The notes under the pieces: model-generated | Told to the model about the DNA's origin: nothing | Seen by the model: the letters and a program-made list of their open reading frames with translations, nothing else | Databases searched by the model: none | Shown: positions 8,018-15,922 of the stretch, piece after piece | Layout of the letters: the number at the start of each line of letters is the position of its first letter | Position numbering within the stretch: position 1 is the first letter of the stretch | Assembly (NCBI GenBank): GCA_020555605.1 | Contig: JAJCJC010000003.1 | Location: 124,001 to 188,000, forward strand | Direction of reading: 5' to 3' | DNA: 64,000 bases | From: a bacterium 210917-SL.2.15 | Lineage (GTDB): Bacteria; Bacillota; Clostridia; Oscillospirales; Oscillospiraceae | Translations under genes and position numbers: made by a program

Positions 8018-8159
8018 GCTCGCTTAAGCGGCTTTCGCGGAAGCGAAAGGAATAGCCACCCGCTCTGCGGGTGAGGTTGAAAATTTAAAAAGAGCCGCAC
8101 CGATGGTAGAATGATGGATGTTCAGGCCATCAAGAAACCAAGAAAGACGGTGAAGCTCT

Positions 8160-8615
8160 ATGGCAGACAGTTTAGCACACAGCAAATGGGTGTGCAAGTA
8201 TCACATCGTATTTACGCCCAAATACCGGGGGAAGATCGATTACTGGGGGATGCGGGAGGACATCCGGGACATCATCCGGGATTTATGCAAATGGAAAGGC
8301 GTAGCGATTCTGGAAGGGAAAGTGATGCCGGACCATATCCATCTTCTCTTGTCGATTCCGCCTAAATATTCGGTGTCCAGTTTTATGGGATATTTGAAGG
8401 GAAAAAGTGCGATGATGATATTTGAGCGTCACGCAAATTTGAAGTATAAGTTTGGGAATCGGCATTTCTGGGCGACGGGGTACTATGTGAGCACCGTAGG
8501 TATCCAGGAGAAGGCTCTGAGGAAGTATATCCAAGAGCAGGAGAAGCAGGATCAGATAGAGGATAAGATCAGCACCCAAGAGTACGAAAACCCTTTTAAG
8601 GGTCACGCGAGGTAA
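8160..8615 (+). CDS. tnpA: IS200-family Y1 transposase TnpA
   Basis: A 151-residue HUH-type tyrosine transposase that cuts and joins single-stranded DNA at subterminal hairpins. The HUH metal motif is seen in MPDHIHLLLS near residues 57-66. The C-terminal helix with the nucleophilic tyrosine is in the GYYVSTVGIQEKALRKYI segment near residues 115-132. The N-terminal start KWVCKYHIVFTPKYR is characteristic of IS200 transposases. Length is normal and no frameshift is seen, so it may be active. No strong Shine-Dalgarno precedes the ATG and the upstream leader can fold; in IS200 such leaders keep translation low. Confidence 0.95.
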   Translation: MADSLAHSKWVCKYHIVFTPKYRGKIDYWGMREDIRDIIRDLCKWKGVAILEGKVMPDHIHLLLSIPPKYSVSSFMGYLKGKSAMMIFERHANLKYKFGNRHFWATGYYVSTVGIQEKALRKYIQEQEKQDQIEDKISTQEYENPFKGHAR

Positions 8616-8627
8616 TCAATCCACAAT

Positions 8628-8717
8628 GGCTTGAACGTAGTGAAAGCCAGCGTCTTTTAGGCGCTGGCATCACTATGCCCTTTTAGGGCTTGTTCAAGCC
8701 ACGCGTTTCACGCGTGG
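8628..8717 (+). repeat. IS right-end branched palindrome
   Basis: Outer arms GGCTTGAAC (8628-8636) and GTTCAAGCC (8692-8700) enclose two hairpins. One has arms TAGTGA/TCACTA (8638-8643/8670-8675) and GCCAGCG/CGCTGGC (8646-8652/8662-8668). The other is GCCC-TTTTA-GGGC (8677-8689). A third hairpin, CCACGCGT/ACGCGTGG (8699-8717), overlaps the end of the outer arm. Together they form a three-way junction plus a terminal hairpin. Confidence 0.75.
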
Positions 8718-8774
8718 TCTTGACTTTTTTGGCGGGGGTTGGATGCTATTGATCTAATTGATAGGCTACAACAG

Positions 8775-8802
8775 GCATATTTCAGGGACAAAGACATAGA
8801 GT
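8775..8802 (+). promoter_or_regulatory. Candidate sigma-E (mother-cell) sporulation promoter
   Basis: GCATATT (8775-8781), 13 bases, CATAGAGT (8795-8802). This fits the Bacillus sigma-E pattern (-35 GxATATT-like, short 13-15 base spacer, -10 CATACAAT-like) and not sigma-A. It stands about 40 bases upstream of the first gene of a spoIVF-like operon, which is sigma-E controlled in Bacillus subtilis. Assignment is by eye. Confidence 0.5.
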
Positions 8803-8839
8803 AGAACATCAAAAAATCTTCCAAAGGAGGCGGAGAGCG

Positions 8840-9901
8840 TTGGCGGATATGCGTTACAGCACGGTGGCGGAGGATTATCGGAGCGGAAAGAGCCGGCTTT
8901 ACAGCGCCGGCCGGGAAAGAGGTCGGGGAAGAGACGAAGCCATGGGACGCGGCGAACTGCTGCGCTGGATACAGCTGGTCGTATGCGCAGCGATTTTTCT
9001 TGCTTTGGTGGTGGCGAAAATCAATATGCCGGCGCGGTTTGAAAGCCTGCGCGCCGCGTTCTCCGCACAAATGGAGCACAGTGTGGATTATCGGGAGGTA
9101 TTCAGCGCTGTGGGCCGGGCGGTAAGTGGGGAAGAGAGCTTACAGAAAGTCGCCGGAGATGTTTATGCAGAGGTATTCCGCCCTGCCGGAGTGGAGGGGC
9201 AGGGCGTGGAAACTACGGTCACAGTACCCCTTTCGGACATCAGCCAGCAAGAGCCGGTAAACGCCTTGCTGGCTTTTTCGCGGCATTGGAACGACTGCGG
9301 CGCCTGGCTCCAGCGCCAAGGTGGACGTGGAACCCGCCAGGAATCGCCTGTGGCAGAGAATACAGAGACGGCCGAAAGCGCACTGCCTTCGGATGTCGAA
9401 ACAGCCCCTGAGGCGGTGCAGGACAGCGCGCAAGAACAGGCAGTGCCGGCGGAAGAAGTGCCAGAGGGAGCAATCATGGAGCAGTGCGTGCTGGGGATTT
9501 CCTATACTACGCCAGTATCCGGCTGGCTTTCCTCGCCGTTTGGATACCGGGAGCATCCTGTTGAGGGAGAAGAGAAGTTCCATCGCGGATTGGATATTGC
9601 CGCACCCGCCGGTTCAGCCATCGGCGCCTTTGCGGACGGAACGGTTAAAGCAGTGGGCGAAAGCAGCTCTCTGGGAAAATATATCATGCTCAGCCATAGC
9701 GGAGGGCTGACAACGATCTACGGACATTGTAGTAAAATCACAGCCGGCAGCGGCGCAGCAGTGAAAAAAGGAGAAAAAATTGCGGAAGTGGGGAGCACAG
9801 GTTTGGCTACAGGCGCACATCTGCATTTTGCCATGCAGCAGGGGGACACCTATTTGAATCCGATTTATTATGTCACGCTGGAAGAAGCACCATCGGAATA
9901 A
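8840..9901 (+). CDS. spoIVFA: SpoIVFA-like membrane-anchored M23 (LytM) peptidase-domain protein
   Basis: A 353-residue protein with a basic cytoplasmic N-terminus, one membrane span near residues 48-65, an acidic Ala/Glu/Pro-rich linker (about 165-215) and a C-terminal M23/LytM domain. The zinc-site motifs HRGLD and HLHF are both present, as is YGHC, so the domain may be catalytically competent. In Bacillus, SpoIVFA holds the protease SpoIVFB in the outer forespore membrane and is itself cut during sigma-K activation. The next gene overlaps and encodes a SpoIVFB-type protease, which supports this role. The start is TTG 8840 behind AAAGGAGGCGG. A generic cell-wall M23 peptidase is the alternative. 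Confidence 0.75.
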   Translation: MADMRYSTVAEDYRSGKSRLYSAGRERGRGRDEAMGRGELLRWIQLVVCAAIFLALVVAKINMPARFESLRAAFSAQMEHSVDYREVFSAVGRAVSGEESLQKVAGDVYAEVFRPAGVEGQGVETTVTVPLSDISQQEPVNALLAFSRHWNDCGAWLQRQGGRGTRQESPVAENTETAESALPSDVETAPEAVQDSAQEQAVPAEEVPEGAIMEQCVLGISYTTPVSGWLSSPFGYREHPVEGEEKFHRGLDIAAPAGSAIGAFADGTVKAVGESSSLGKYIMLSHSGGLTTIYGHCSKITAGSGAAVKKGEKIAEVGSTGLATGAHLHFAMQQGDTYLNPIYYVTLEEAPSE

Positions 9902-10511
9902 TGCAGGGCGGATTGCGGTCAGCCCGCTTTTCTTCCTGCTGCTGGTCCTGTTTGCGGCGGTGGACCACCAGATGCTGCTGCTTCCGATCTTGTCGGCCGC
10001 AGCGCTACATGAGGCGGGACATATTGCGGTGCTGCGTCTGGTGGGCGGGCAGATCGAACGGTTCACCTTGACGCCCTTTGGTGGAGAACTGCGCATCCGG
10101 CGCAGCGAACGACTCTCTTATGGCGGGGAGATCGCATCCGTCCTGGCTGGGCCGGGGGTTAATCTGGTGTGCGCTTTGGTGCTGGGCCGCGCGGCGGCAG
10201 AGCTTTCCTGGGAGCGGGGATATCTGTTTTCGGGCATCCATATGCTGCTGGCGTTGTTCAATCTACTTCCGTTACGGCAGTTAGACGGCGGCAGGGCGCT
10301 GTATCTGGCGCTTTCCTGGCTGCTGGACCCGATTGCGGCGGATCGGATCGAACATCGGATCGGCTGTTTTTTCCTATGCGGGGCGCTGATGCTGACAGCC
10401 GCGCTGCAGGGAGGAGCTGGGCTACAGCTGCCGCTTATCGTACTGGAATTTTGGTTCGTTTTGTGCTGGTGCGCAGAAACGGGTATTGTCAAATCGCGTC
10501 TTTGCGGGTAA
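9870..10511 (+). CDS. spoIVFB: SpoIVFB-like intramembrane M50 metalloprotease
   Basis: A 213-residue multi-span membrane protease of the site-2 family. The zinc motif HEAGH is near residues 47-51 in a membrane segment, and the distal aspartate motif LPLRQLDGG is near residues 131-139. Several hydrophobic helices follow. The start overlaps the end of the spoIVFA-like gene by 32 bases with no strong RBS, so translation is probably coupled. In spore formers this enzyme cleaves pro-sigma-K in the mother cell. Size and pairing fit SpoIVFB rather than the larger PDZ-containing RseP, which is encoded separately at 30193-31254. Confidence 0.82.
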   Translation: MSRWKKHHRNNAGRIAVSPLFFLLLVLFAAVDHQMLLLPILSAAALHEAGHIAVLRLVGGQIERFTLTPFGGELRIRRSERLSYGGEIASVLAGPGVNLVCALVLGRAAAELSWERGYLFSGIHMLLALFNLLPLRQLDGGRALYLALSWLLDPIAADRIEHRIGCFFLCGALMLTAALQGGAGLQLPLIVLEFWFVLCWCAETGIVKSRLCG

Positions 10512-10549
10512 AATGAAATGCAATGTTATGGAATAGGAGCGTTTTACCT

Positions 10550-12385
10550 GTGGAGAGACGACTGGAGCGCATTTTGCCCCGGGTACAGAAGCCGGCGCGC
10601 TATGTGGGCGGAGAATACAATCAGGTGGTAAAGGATAAAGCGCAGGTGGATGTGCGCTTTGCCTTCTGTTTTCCGGATACCTATGAGATCGGCATGTCCA
10701 ATTTGGGCATGCGGATTTTATATGGTGTGATGAACAATATGGACGGTGTCTGGTGCGAGCGGGTGTTTGCCCCTTGGCCGGATATGGAGGAGGAACTGCG
10801 CCGGGCGCAGATCCCTCTGTATGCTTTGGAGTCTGGTGACGCCGTGAAGGACTTTGACATTATCGGCTTTTCTCTGGGCTACGAGATGGCTTTTTCCAAT
10901 GTGCTCAACGTATTGGATCTGGCGGGTATTCCGCTGCATGCAGCGGAGCGCACGGCCCTGACGCCGCTGGTCATGGCTGGCGGCACAGCCTGCTTCAATG
11001 CTGAACCCTTGGCGGAGTTTATCGATCTGTTCTCCTTAGGCGAGGGCGAGGATGTGACGGTGGAAATCATCGAACTGTACCGCCGGGCCAAGTACGAAGG
11101 ATGGGAGAAGCCCCGTTTTCTGCGTGCGGCAGCGCAGATCGAAGGCGTGTATGTTCCAAGCTTTTACGATGTTTCCTATCATGCTGACGGAACTGTCGCT
11201 GCCATCGAAGCCAGGGATGGTGCGCCGCGGGTGGTTACCAAGCGCATCGTGCAGGATATGGACAAAGCCTATTTCCCGGCGAGAACGATTGTGCCTTCTA
11301 CAGAGGTGATCAATGACCGTGTGACACTGGAGCTGTTCCGCGGCTGCATCCGTGGCTGCCGTTTTTGCCAGGCGGGATATGTTTACCGCCCGGTGCGTAA
11401 CCGCAGCAAAGATCTGCTGCTGCAATACGGTGTGGAAGCCCTGAAAGACTCGGGCTATCAGGAGATGACCCTTTCTTCGCTGAGCACCAGCGACTATAAG
11501 CCGCTTAACGACCTGTGCGACGGCCTGATGGAATACTGTGAGGCCAACAAAGTGCATCTTTCTCTGCCGTCGCTGCGGGCGGACAATTTTTCCATGGAGC
11601 TGCAGCAGCGTCTGTCCCGGGGCCGCAAAGCGGGGCTTACCTTTGCCCCGGAGGCCGGCAGCCAGCGCCTACGCGATGTGATCAATAAAAATTTGACGGA
11701 AGAGGATTTGCTCCATTCCTGCCGCATTGCATTCGAAGGGGGATGGAGTTCCGTCAAGCTTTATTTCATGCTGGGATTGCCCACGGAAACTGATGAGGAC
11801 ATCGTGGAAATTGCCCGCATTGCCGACCATGTGGTGCACACCTGGCGCGAGAGCGCGCCGGACAAGCGCCGGGGCGTCAACGTCACAGTGTCCACCTCCT
11901 GGTTTGTGCCTAAGCCCCACACCGCATTTCAGTGGGAGGCACAGATCACTAAGGACGAATATGAACGCCGCGTGCAACTACTGCGGGACAGCATTAAGGC
12001 TAAGGCTGTGTCCTACAAGTGGCACGATTCGGATACCAGCTTCCTGGAAGCGGTGCTTTCCCGCGGTGACCGCCGCGTGGGGCGCGTGCTGGAAGCGGCT
12101 TGGCGTCGGGGCGCCAAAATGGATGCCTGGCAGGATTATTACAATTTGGATCTCTGGATGGCTGCTTTTGAGGACTGTGGGCTTGATCCGGCCTTTTATG
12201 CCAATCGTGTCCGTTCGAAAAATGAAATTCTGCCTTGGTCCATGATCTCTTCCGGCGTTTCACAGAAGTTTCTGTGGCGGGAACGCCAGCGCGCTTACGA
12301 GGGTATTACCACGCCTGACTGCCGCACTCAGTGCACCGGTTGCGGGGCCAACTGCCTGATTGGGGGAGGGAAATGTGATGTCTAA
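10550..12385 (+). CDS. B12-binding-domain radical SAM protein, TIGR03960 family
   Basis: A 611-residue cytoplasmic radical SAM enzyme. An N-terminal cobalamin-binding-like region (about residues 30-190) precedes the radical SAM core, whose [4Fe-4S] motif is CIRGCRFC near residue 275. The C-terminus is cysteine-rich (CTGCGANC). The family's reaction is not established. It is almost always next to the TIGR03936/DUF2344 gene that follows here with an 8-base overlap, and often near ribosomal protein genes; that link to ribosome or RNA modification is inference. The start is taken as GTG 10550 behind AGGAG (10535-10539); an ATG at 10523 in frame has no RBS. Confidence 0.85.
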   Translation: MERRLERILPRVQKPARYVGGEYNQVVKDKAQVDVRFAFCFPDTYEIGMSNLGMRILYGVMNNMDGVWCERVFAPWPDMEEELRRAQIPLYALESGDAVKDFDIIGFSLGYEMAFSNVLNVLDLAGIPLHAAERTALTPLVMAGGTACFNAEPLAEFIDLFSLGEGEDVTVEIIELYRRAKYEGWEKPRFLRAAAQIEGVYVPSFYDVSYHADGTVAAIEARDGAPRVVTKRIVQDMDKAYFPARTIVPSTEVINDRVTLELFRGCIRGCRFCQAGYVYRPVRNRSKDLLLQYGVEALKDSGYQEMTLSSLSTSDYKPLNDLCDGLMEYCEANKVHLSLPSLRADNFSMELQQRLSRGRKAGLTFAPEAGSQRLRDVINKNLTEEDLLHSCRIAFEGGWSSVKLYFMLGLPTETDEDIVEIARIADHVVHTWRESAPDKRRGVNVTVSTSWFVPKPHTAFQWEAQITKDEYERRVQLLRDSIKAKAVSYKWHDSDTSFLEAVLSRGDRRVGRVLEAAWRRGAKMDAWQDYYNLDLWMAAFEDCGLDPAFYANRVRSKNEILPWSMISSGVSQKFLWRERQRAYEGITTPDCRTQCTGCGANCLIGGGKCDV

Positions 12386-13040
12386 ACTGCGGCTGCTGTT
12401 TGAAAAGCAGGGCACGGCCTGCTATATTTCCCATCTTGACCTGATGCGTACCTTCCAGCGGCTTTTTTTACGGGGAGGCATGTTTGTCAAGCACTCCCAG
12501 GGCTTTCATCCGCATCCGATCATGTCCATTGTGCTCCCGCTACCGGTGGGGCAGAGCAGCTGTTGTGAACTGCTGGATTTTGAAGTGGAGAGCGAAGTGG
12601 ATCTGGAAGCGTTGCCTGCTTTGTTGAACGCAGGGTGTCCGGAAGGGCTGTGGGTATGCAGAGCATATGAGGCGGTGCGTCCCGTACGGGAGCTGTCTTT
12701 TGTGGCGGCGGATGTGACAATGCTGTATGATTACGGCGTGCCCCGGGGCGCAGCGGATGCGGTTCGGGCGCTTTTTTTGCGGAAAGAAGTACTGATTCAG
12801 AAAAAAACGAAGCGCAAAGCTTTGGCAGATGTGGATCTGATCCCTCTGATTCGTTCTTTTGAGCTGGAAGAGGAAGAGGGGCAGCTTTGCATTCATACAG
12901 TTGTTTCGGCGCAGAACCCCGGCTTGAATCCGGCATTGTTGACTGCGGCTGTGGAAAAGGAATTGCCGCAGTACGCTCCGGATTTTTCACTGGTGCGGCG
13001 AACAGGCATCCTGGATGCAGAGGGAAAGCTGTTTTGCTGA
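12378..13040 (+). CDS. TIGR03936 / DUF2344 family protein
   Basis: A 220-residue protein of the DUF2344 family, which in other bacteria is either fused to or encoded beside the TIGR03960 radical SAM protein. The conserved beginning [20 protein letters not shown] and the [16 protein letters not shown] segment are present. The start at ATG 12378 lies behind GGGGGAGGG and overlaps the upstream gene's end, so the two are translationally coupled and probably interact. Biochemical function unknown. The gene ends just before the rplS promoter. Confidence 0.85.
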   Translation: MSKLRLLFEKQGTACYISHLDLMRTFQRLFLRGGMFVKHSQGFHPHPIMSIVLPLPVGQSSCCELLDFEVESEVDLEALPALLNAGCPEGLWVCRAYEAVRPVRELSFVAADVTMLYDYGVPRGAADAVRALFLRKEVLIQKKTKRKALADVDLIPLIRSFELEEEEGQLCIHTVVSAQNPGLNPALLTAAVEKELPQYAPDFSLVRRTGILDAEGKLFC

Positions 13041-13086
13041 GGGACTGGAAAAAGGGCCCGCTTTATCAAAAAAATGAAAATAATGC

Positions 13087-13115
13087 TTGCATTGAAGACG
13101 ATCATATGATAAAAT
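13087..13115 (+). promoter_or_regulatory. Promoter of rplS
   Basis: TTGCAT (13087-13092), 17 bases, TAAAAT (13110-13115). Transcription would start near 13122 and give a 5' leader of about 115 bases. Confidence 0.7.
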
Positions 13116-13142
13116 ACTTCAGTCTAAAAGGGCGGTCCTCTG

Positions 13143-13209
13143 TCGTGCTGCGCATTTTTGGGAACAAATGGGTTCCATTTTTAACTGTGCAGCCGAGAAA
13201 GCGGCACGA
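13143..13209 (+). promoter_or_regulatory. Structured 5' leader of rplS, candidate autoregulatory RNA
   Basis: Two long pairings compete for bases 13147-13151. One is TCGTGCTGC (13143-13151) with GCGGCACGA (13201-13209). The other is GCTGCGCA (13147-13154) with TGTGCAGC (13186-13193). A small hairpin GGAAC/GTTCC (13161-13176) sits inside both. The distal arm ends about 28 bases before the start codon. Ribosomal protein leaders are often bound by the protein they encode, so L19 feedback is possible, but that is inference. Confidence 0.45.
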
Positions 13210-13237
13210 ACGCCTATATTTGAGGAGGAACATACCC

Positions 13238-13579
13238 ATGGATTTAATGCAGGCACTGAGAGAGTCTCAGGTCAGGGAAAATCGCCCCGAGGTTGCCATC
13301 GGCGATTTTGTCAAGGTTCACGTGAAGGTGAAGGAAGGCAGCCGCGAGAGAATTCAGGTTTTTGAAGGCACCGTTATTGCCAAGAAGCATGGCGGTGTTG
13401 AGGAGACCTTCACCGTCCGCCGCGTGTCTTACGGCGTCGGTGTGGAGAAGATCTTCCCGGTCAACTCTCCCATTATCGACAAGGTCGAAGTGGTTCGCCA
13501 CGGTAAGGTCCGCAGAGCGAAGCTGTACTATCTGCGCGGCCGCGTGGGCAAGGCTGCCAAAGTCAAGGAAAAGATCTGA
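13238..13579 (+). CDS. rplS: 50S ribosomal protein L19
   Basis: A 113-residue large-subunit protein at the 30S-50S interface. The family sequence is unmistakable: [30 protein letters not shown] and [16 protein letters not shown]. The ATG follows GAGGAGGAA at good spacing. It is monocistronic, with its own promoter, leader and terminator. Here it is not linked to rpsP, rimM and trmD, its partners in many bacteria. Confidence 0.98.
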   Translation: MDLMQALRESQVRENRPEVAIGDFVKVHVKVKEGSRERIQVFEGTVIAKKHGGVEETFTVRRVSYGVGVEKIFPVNSPIIDKVEVVRHGKVRRAKLYYLRGRVGKAAKVKEKI

Positions 13580-13596
13580 TATTGATTTTTTGCCGG

Positions 13597-13627
13597 AAAA
13601 AAGAGGAGCGTTTTGCTCCTCTTTTTT
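13597..13627 (+). terminator. rplS terminator
   Basis: AAAAAAGAGGAGC, loop, GCTCCTCTTTTTT: a 7-bp GC-rich stem extended by A/U pairs and a U-run, 17 bases past the stop. Confidence 0.9.
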
Positions 13628-13769
13628 GTTTTCGGAGCCATACAGGCTCTTCCCATAGAAAAAATCAAAAAAACGGGAAAGAACCTCTTTCTTTTGAAAA
13701 AGAAATCAGATATAATAATAAACTATTATAGTATGGTTATCGATAGGCGGCAGGAGGAACGAAGAAACC

Positions 13770-14390
13770 GTGGGCCAAGATACGCAGACAGAGCAGGAAA
13801 AGCAGATAAGCCCGTCCCAGCGGGAGAGAACAAGTGCAGAGGCAGCCCCCTTTTGGCTGGATCTGCTGCATGCGCTGGTTTGGTCTGCAGTGCTGGTCGC
13901 GCTGTGCTTTACCTTTTTTGTGCGCATTATTTGTGTGGAAGGTATTTCCATGGAACCGGCTCTGCGGCAGAACGATCGGGTGCTGGTTTTGTCTACCCTC
14001 TGGCGCGCTCCGCAGAATGGGGACGTGGTGGTGTTCCGAAAGGACAGCTTTTTGAGCGAAGCGGTGATCAAGCGTGTTATTGCTACGGAAGGGCAGACGG
14101 TGGATATTGATTTTGACACAGGTGCGGTAACGGTGGACGGCATAGTGCTGGATGAACCCTATATTAAGGATCTCACCCTGACTGCCGGGGATGTGGCGTT
14201 TCCGTTCACCGTATCGCCTGGCTGTGTTTTTGTGCTGGGGGATAACCGCAACGCCAGTACAGACAGCCGTCAGAGCGTATTAGGAGAACTGGATCGCCGG
14301 TATCTGCTGGGGCAGGCCGTCTGTATTCTGATTCCGGGTCCGGATGAAACGGGACGGACCGACTGGAGCCGCATCGGAGGAGTGAAGTAG
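13770..14390 (+). CDS. lepB: Signal peptidase I
   Basis: A 206-residue membrane-anchored serine-lysine protease that removes signal peptides from secreted proteins. One N-terminal membrane span (about residues 33-55) is followed by the catalytic Ser60 (GISMEPAL), the general base Lys101 (VIKRV) and the conserved GDNRNASTDSR box near the C-terminus. This is the short single-span form usual in Firmicutes. The start is GTG behind CAGGAGG with 12-base spacing. It heads a run of same-strand genes (rbgA, rnhB, yraN) that are nearly touching. An AT-rich stretch with TATAAT at 13711-13716 precedes it, but I see no good -35. Confidence 0.95.
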   Translation: MGQDTQTEQEKQISPSQRERTSAEAAPFWLDLLHALVWSAVLVALCFTFFVRIICVEGISMEPALRQNDRVLVLSTLWRAPQNGDVVVFRKDSFLSEAVIKRVIATEGQTVDIDFDTGAVTVDGIVLDEPYIKDLTLTAGDVAFPFTVSPGCVFVLGDNRNASTDSRQSVLGELDRRYLLGQAVCILIPGPDETGRTDWSRIGGVK

Positions 14391-14391
14391 C

Positions 14392-15270
14392 ATGCAGGAT
14401 CTGCATTATTTTCCGGGTCACATGAAAAAGACCCAGCGGGCCATGGAAGAAGCGATCAAAAAGGTGGACGCGGTGTGTGAAATTCTGGATGCCCGCATCC
14501 CGCTTTCCAGCCGCAATCCCGATATCGACACATTAACCGCAGGCAAGCCGCGCTTGATCGTACTCAATCATACCGATCAGGCGGACAGTGCCAAAACAAA
14601 GCTATGGAGCGCCTATTTCCGCCGCTGCGGCTATGCAGTGATGGAAACGGCGGCCAAAAGCGGCGCGGGCGTGAAAGAATTTGTGCCCGCCGTGCGTGCG
14701 CTGCTTTCCGAAAAACTGCAGCGATATGCCGAAAAAGGGCAGGCCGGGCGCACGATCCGTGTGATGGTCGTGGGTATCCCCAATGTGGGCAAGTCCACTT
14801 TTATCAACCGTGTGGCGGGTAAGACCCGCGCCAAAGCGGAAAACCGTCCGGGAGTGACCCGCTCCAATCAGTGGGTCAATGTGGGCGGCAATTTGGAACT
14901 TTTGGACACGCCGGGCATTCTGTGGCCTAAATTTGAGGATCAGGCTGCAGCGCTGCGGCTAGCGTTCATCGGCGCCATTCGTGATGAGGTCATGGATTTG
15001 GAAGAACTGGCCTGTGCGTTGATGGAATTCCTGGCCCGGGATTATCCTGCCTGTCTTTTGGAGCGTTACAAAGTGAGTTCTGAGGCGGGGGAGAGCGGCT
15101 ACGATCTGCTGTGCCGGACGGGCCGCAAACGCGGTTTTCTGATTTCCGGCGGCGAAGTGGACACGGAGCGCATGGCGAAGGTGCTGATGGATGAATTTCG
15201 CAGCGGAAAGTTGGGACGCTTTACACTCGAACAGCCGGAAGCGGTACAGGAGCAGCGCTGTGAAGAATGA
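14392..15270 (+). CDS. rbgA: Ribosome biogenesis GTPase RbgA (YlqF)
   Basis: A 292-residue circularly permuted GTPase needed for late assembly of the 50S subunit. In permuted order, the G4 position comes first as NHTD (residues 59-62, where NKxD is usual), then G1 GIPNVGKST (about 127-135), the G2 region PGVTR and G3 DTPG. An ANTAR-like C-terminal RNA-binding part follows. The N-terminal FPGHMKKT is typical of the YlqF/YawG family. The start lies one base after the lepB stop. The gene overlaps rnhB, as in Bacillus, where ylqF and rnhB are neighbours. The G4 lysine replacement is unusual and may weaken guanine recognition. Confidence 0.93.
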   Translation: MQDLHYFPGHMKKTQRAMEEAIKKVDAVCEILDARIPLSSRNPDIDTLTAGKPRLIVLNHTDQADSAKTKLWSAYFRRCGYAVMETAAKSGAGVKEFVPAVRALLSEKLQRYAEKGQAGRTIRVMVVGIPNVGKSTFINRVAGKTRAKAENRPGVTRSNQWVNVGGNLELLDTPGILWPKFEDQAAALRLAFIGAIRDEVMDLEELACALMEFLARDYPACLLERYKVSSEAGESGYDLLCRTGRKRGFLISGGEVDTERMAKVLMDEFRSGKLGRFTLEQPEAVQEQRCEE

Positions 15271-15922
15271 GCGGGAAGCAGCCGATCTCTGGGTCGAAGA
15301 ACGCCGCTTTTGGGAAGCCGGCTGCGCATGCATCTGCGGCGCGGACGAAGCGGGAGCCGGCCCGCTGGCGGGACCGGTGTATGCTGCTGCGGTGATTCTC
15401 CCACCGGAGCGGGTAATTCACGGCCTGAACGATTCCAAAAAGCTGACGGCCCATCGGCGAGAGGAGCTGTTCGATCAGATCTGTGCAGAAGCGCGAGCGT
15501 ATGCCGTTGTTTCGGTGGATGAGCGGACCATTGATGCTATTGATATTCTCAATGCCCGCATCCGGGCAATGGACGAGGCGATCAGGCAGCTGGCGCAAAA
15601 GCCGGATTTTGCGTTGATTGACGGCAACCGGGACCACGGGAGCCGCTGCAGCATTTCCATGCCCCATGCGCTGCTCGTCAAAGGCGACAGCCGCAGTGCC
15701 AATATCGCGGCTGCCTCTGTTCTGGCAAAGGTCAGCCGTGACCGTTATATGGAGCGCTTGGCCGAGGAATACCCAAAGTATGGCTTTGAGCAACATAAAG
15801 GGTATGGCACGAAGCAGCACTATGCGGCCCTGGACTGCTATGGACCCTGTCAGGCCCATCGGCGCAGTTTTCTGGTGAAATGGGAGGCGAGGCGTAGTGA
15901 ATGCGAAAAAGTTGACAGGTGA
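15260..15922 (+). CDS. rnhB: Ribonuclease HII
   Basis: A 220-residue enzyme that cuts the RNA strand of RNA-DNA hybrids and single ribonucleotides in DNA. The catalytic acidic residues are seen in GADEAGAGPLAG (Asp29, Glu30), in LIDGN, and in ASVLAKVSRD. The start is GTG 15260 behind AGGAG, overlapping the rbgA stop by 11 bases. Other in-frame upstream codons would lie deep inside rbgA. The C-terminus overlaps the start of the next gene. Confidence 0.96.
   Translation: MKNEREAADLWVEERRFWEAGCACICGADEAGAGPLAGPVYAAAVILPPERVIHGLNDSKKLTAHRREELFDQICAEARAYAVVSVDERTIDAIDILNARIRAMDEAIRQLAQKPDFALIDGNRDHGSRCSISMPHALLVKGDSRSANIAAASVLAKVSRDRYMERLAEEYPKYGFEQHKGYGTKQHYAALDCYGPCQAHRRSFLVKWEARRSECEKVDR

Larger units (their letters stand above)
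8026..8720 (+). mobile_element. IS200-type insertion sequence (tnpA only)
   Basis: A transposase gene of the IS200/IS605 family flanked by subterminal imperfect palindromes and with no terminal inverted repeat, as expected of this single-strand-transposing family. Left-end hairpins lie at about 8032-8049 (CTTTCGC/GCGAAAG) and 8057-8073 (CACCCGC/GCGGGTG). The right end is a branched palindromic region, 8628-8717. There is no tnpB. The exact outer boundaries cannot be fixed by eye, so the stated ends are approximate. It lies between the tRNA-Pro terminator and the spoIVF-like operon. Confidence 0.75.

Noticed and set aside
8111..8365. Open frame overlapping the start of tnpA in another frame
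   Set aside because: No RBS and no motif; it lies in the IS leader and over the transposase N-terminus.
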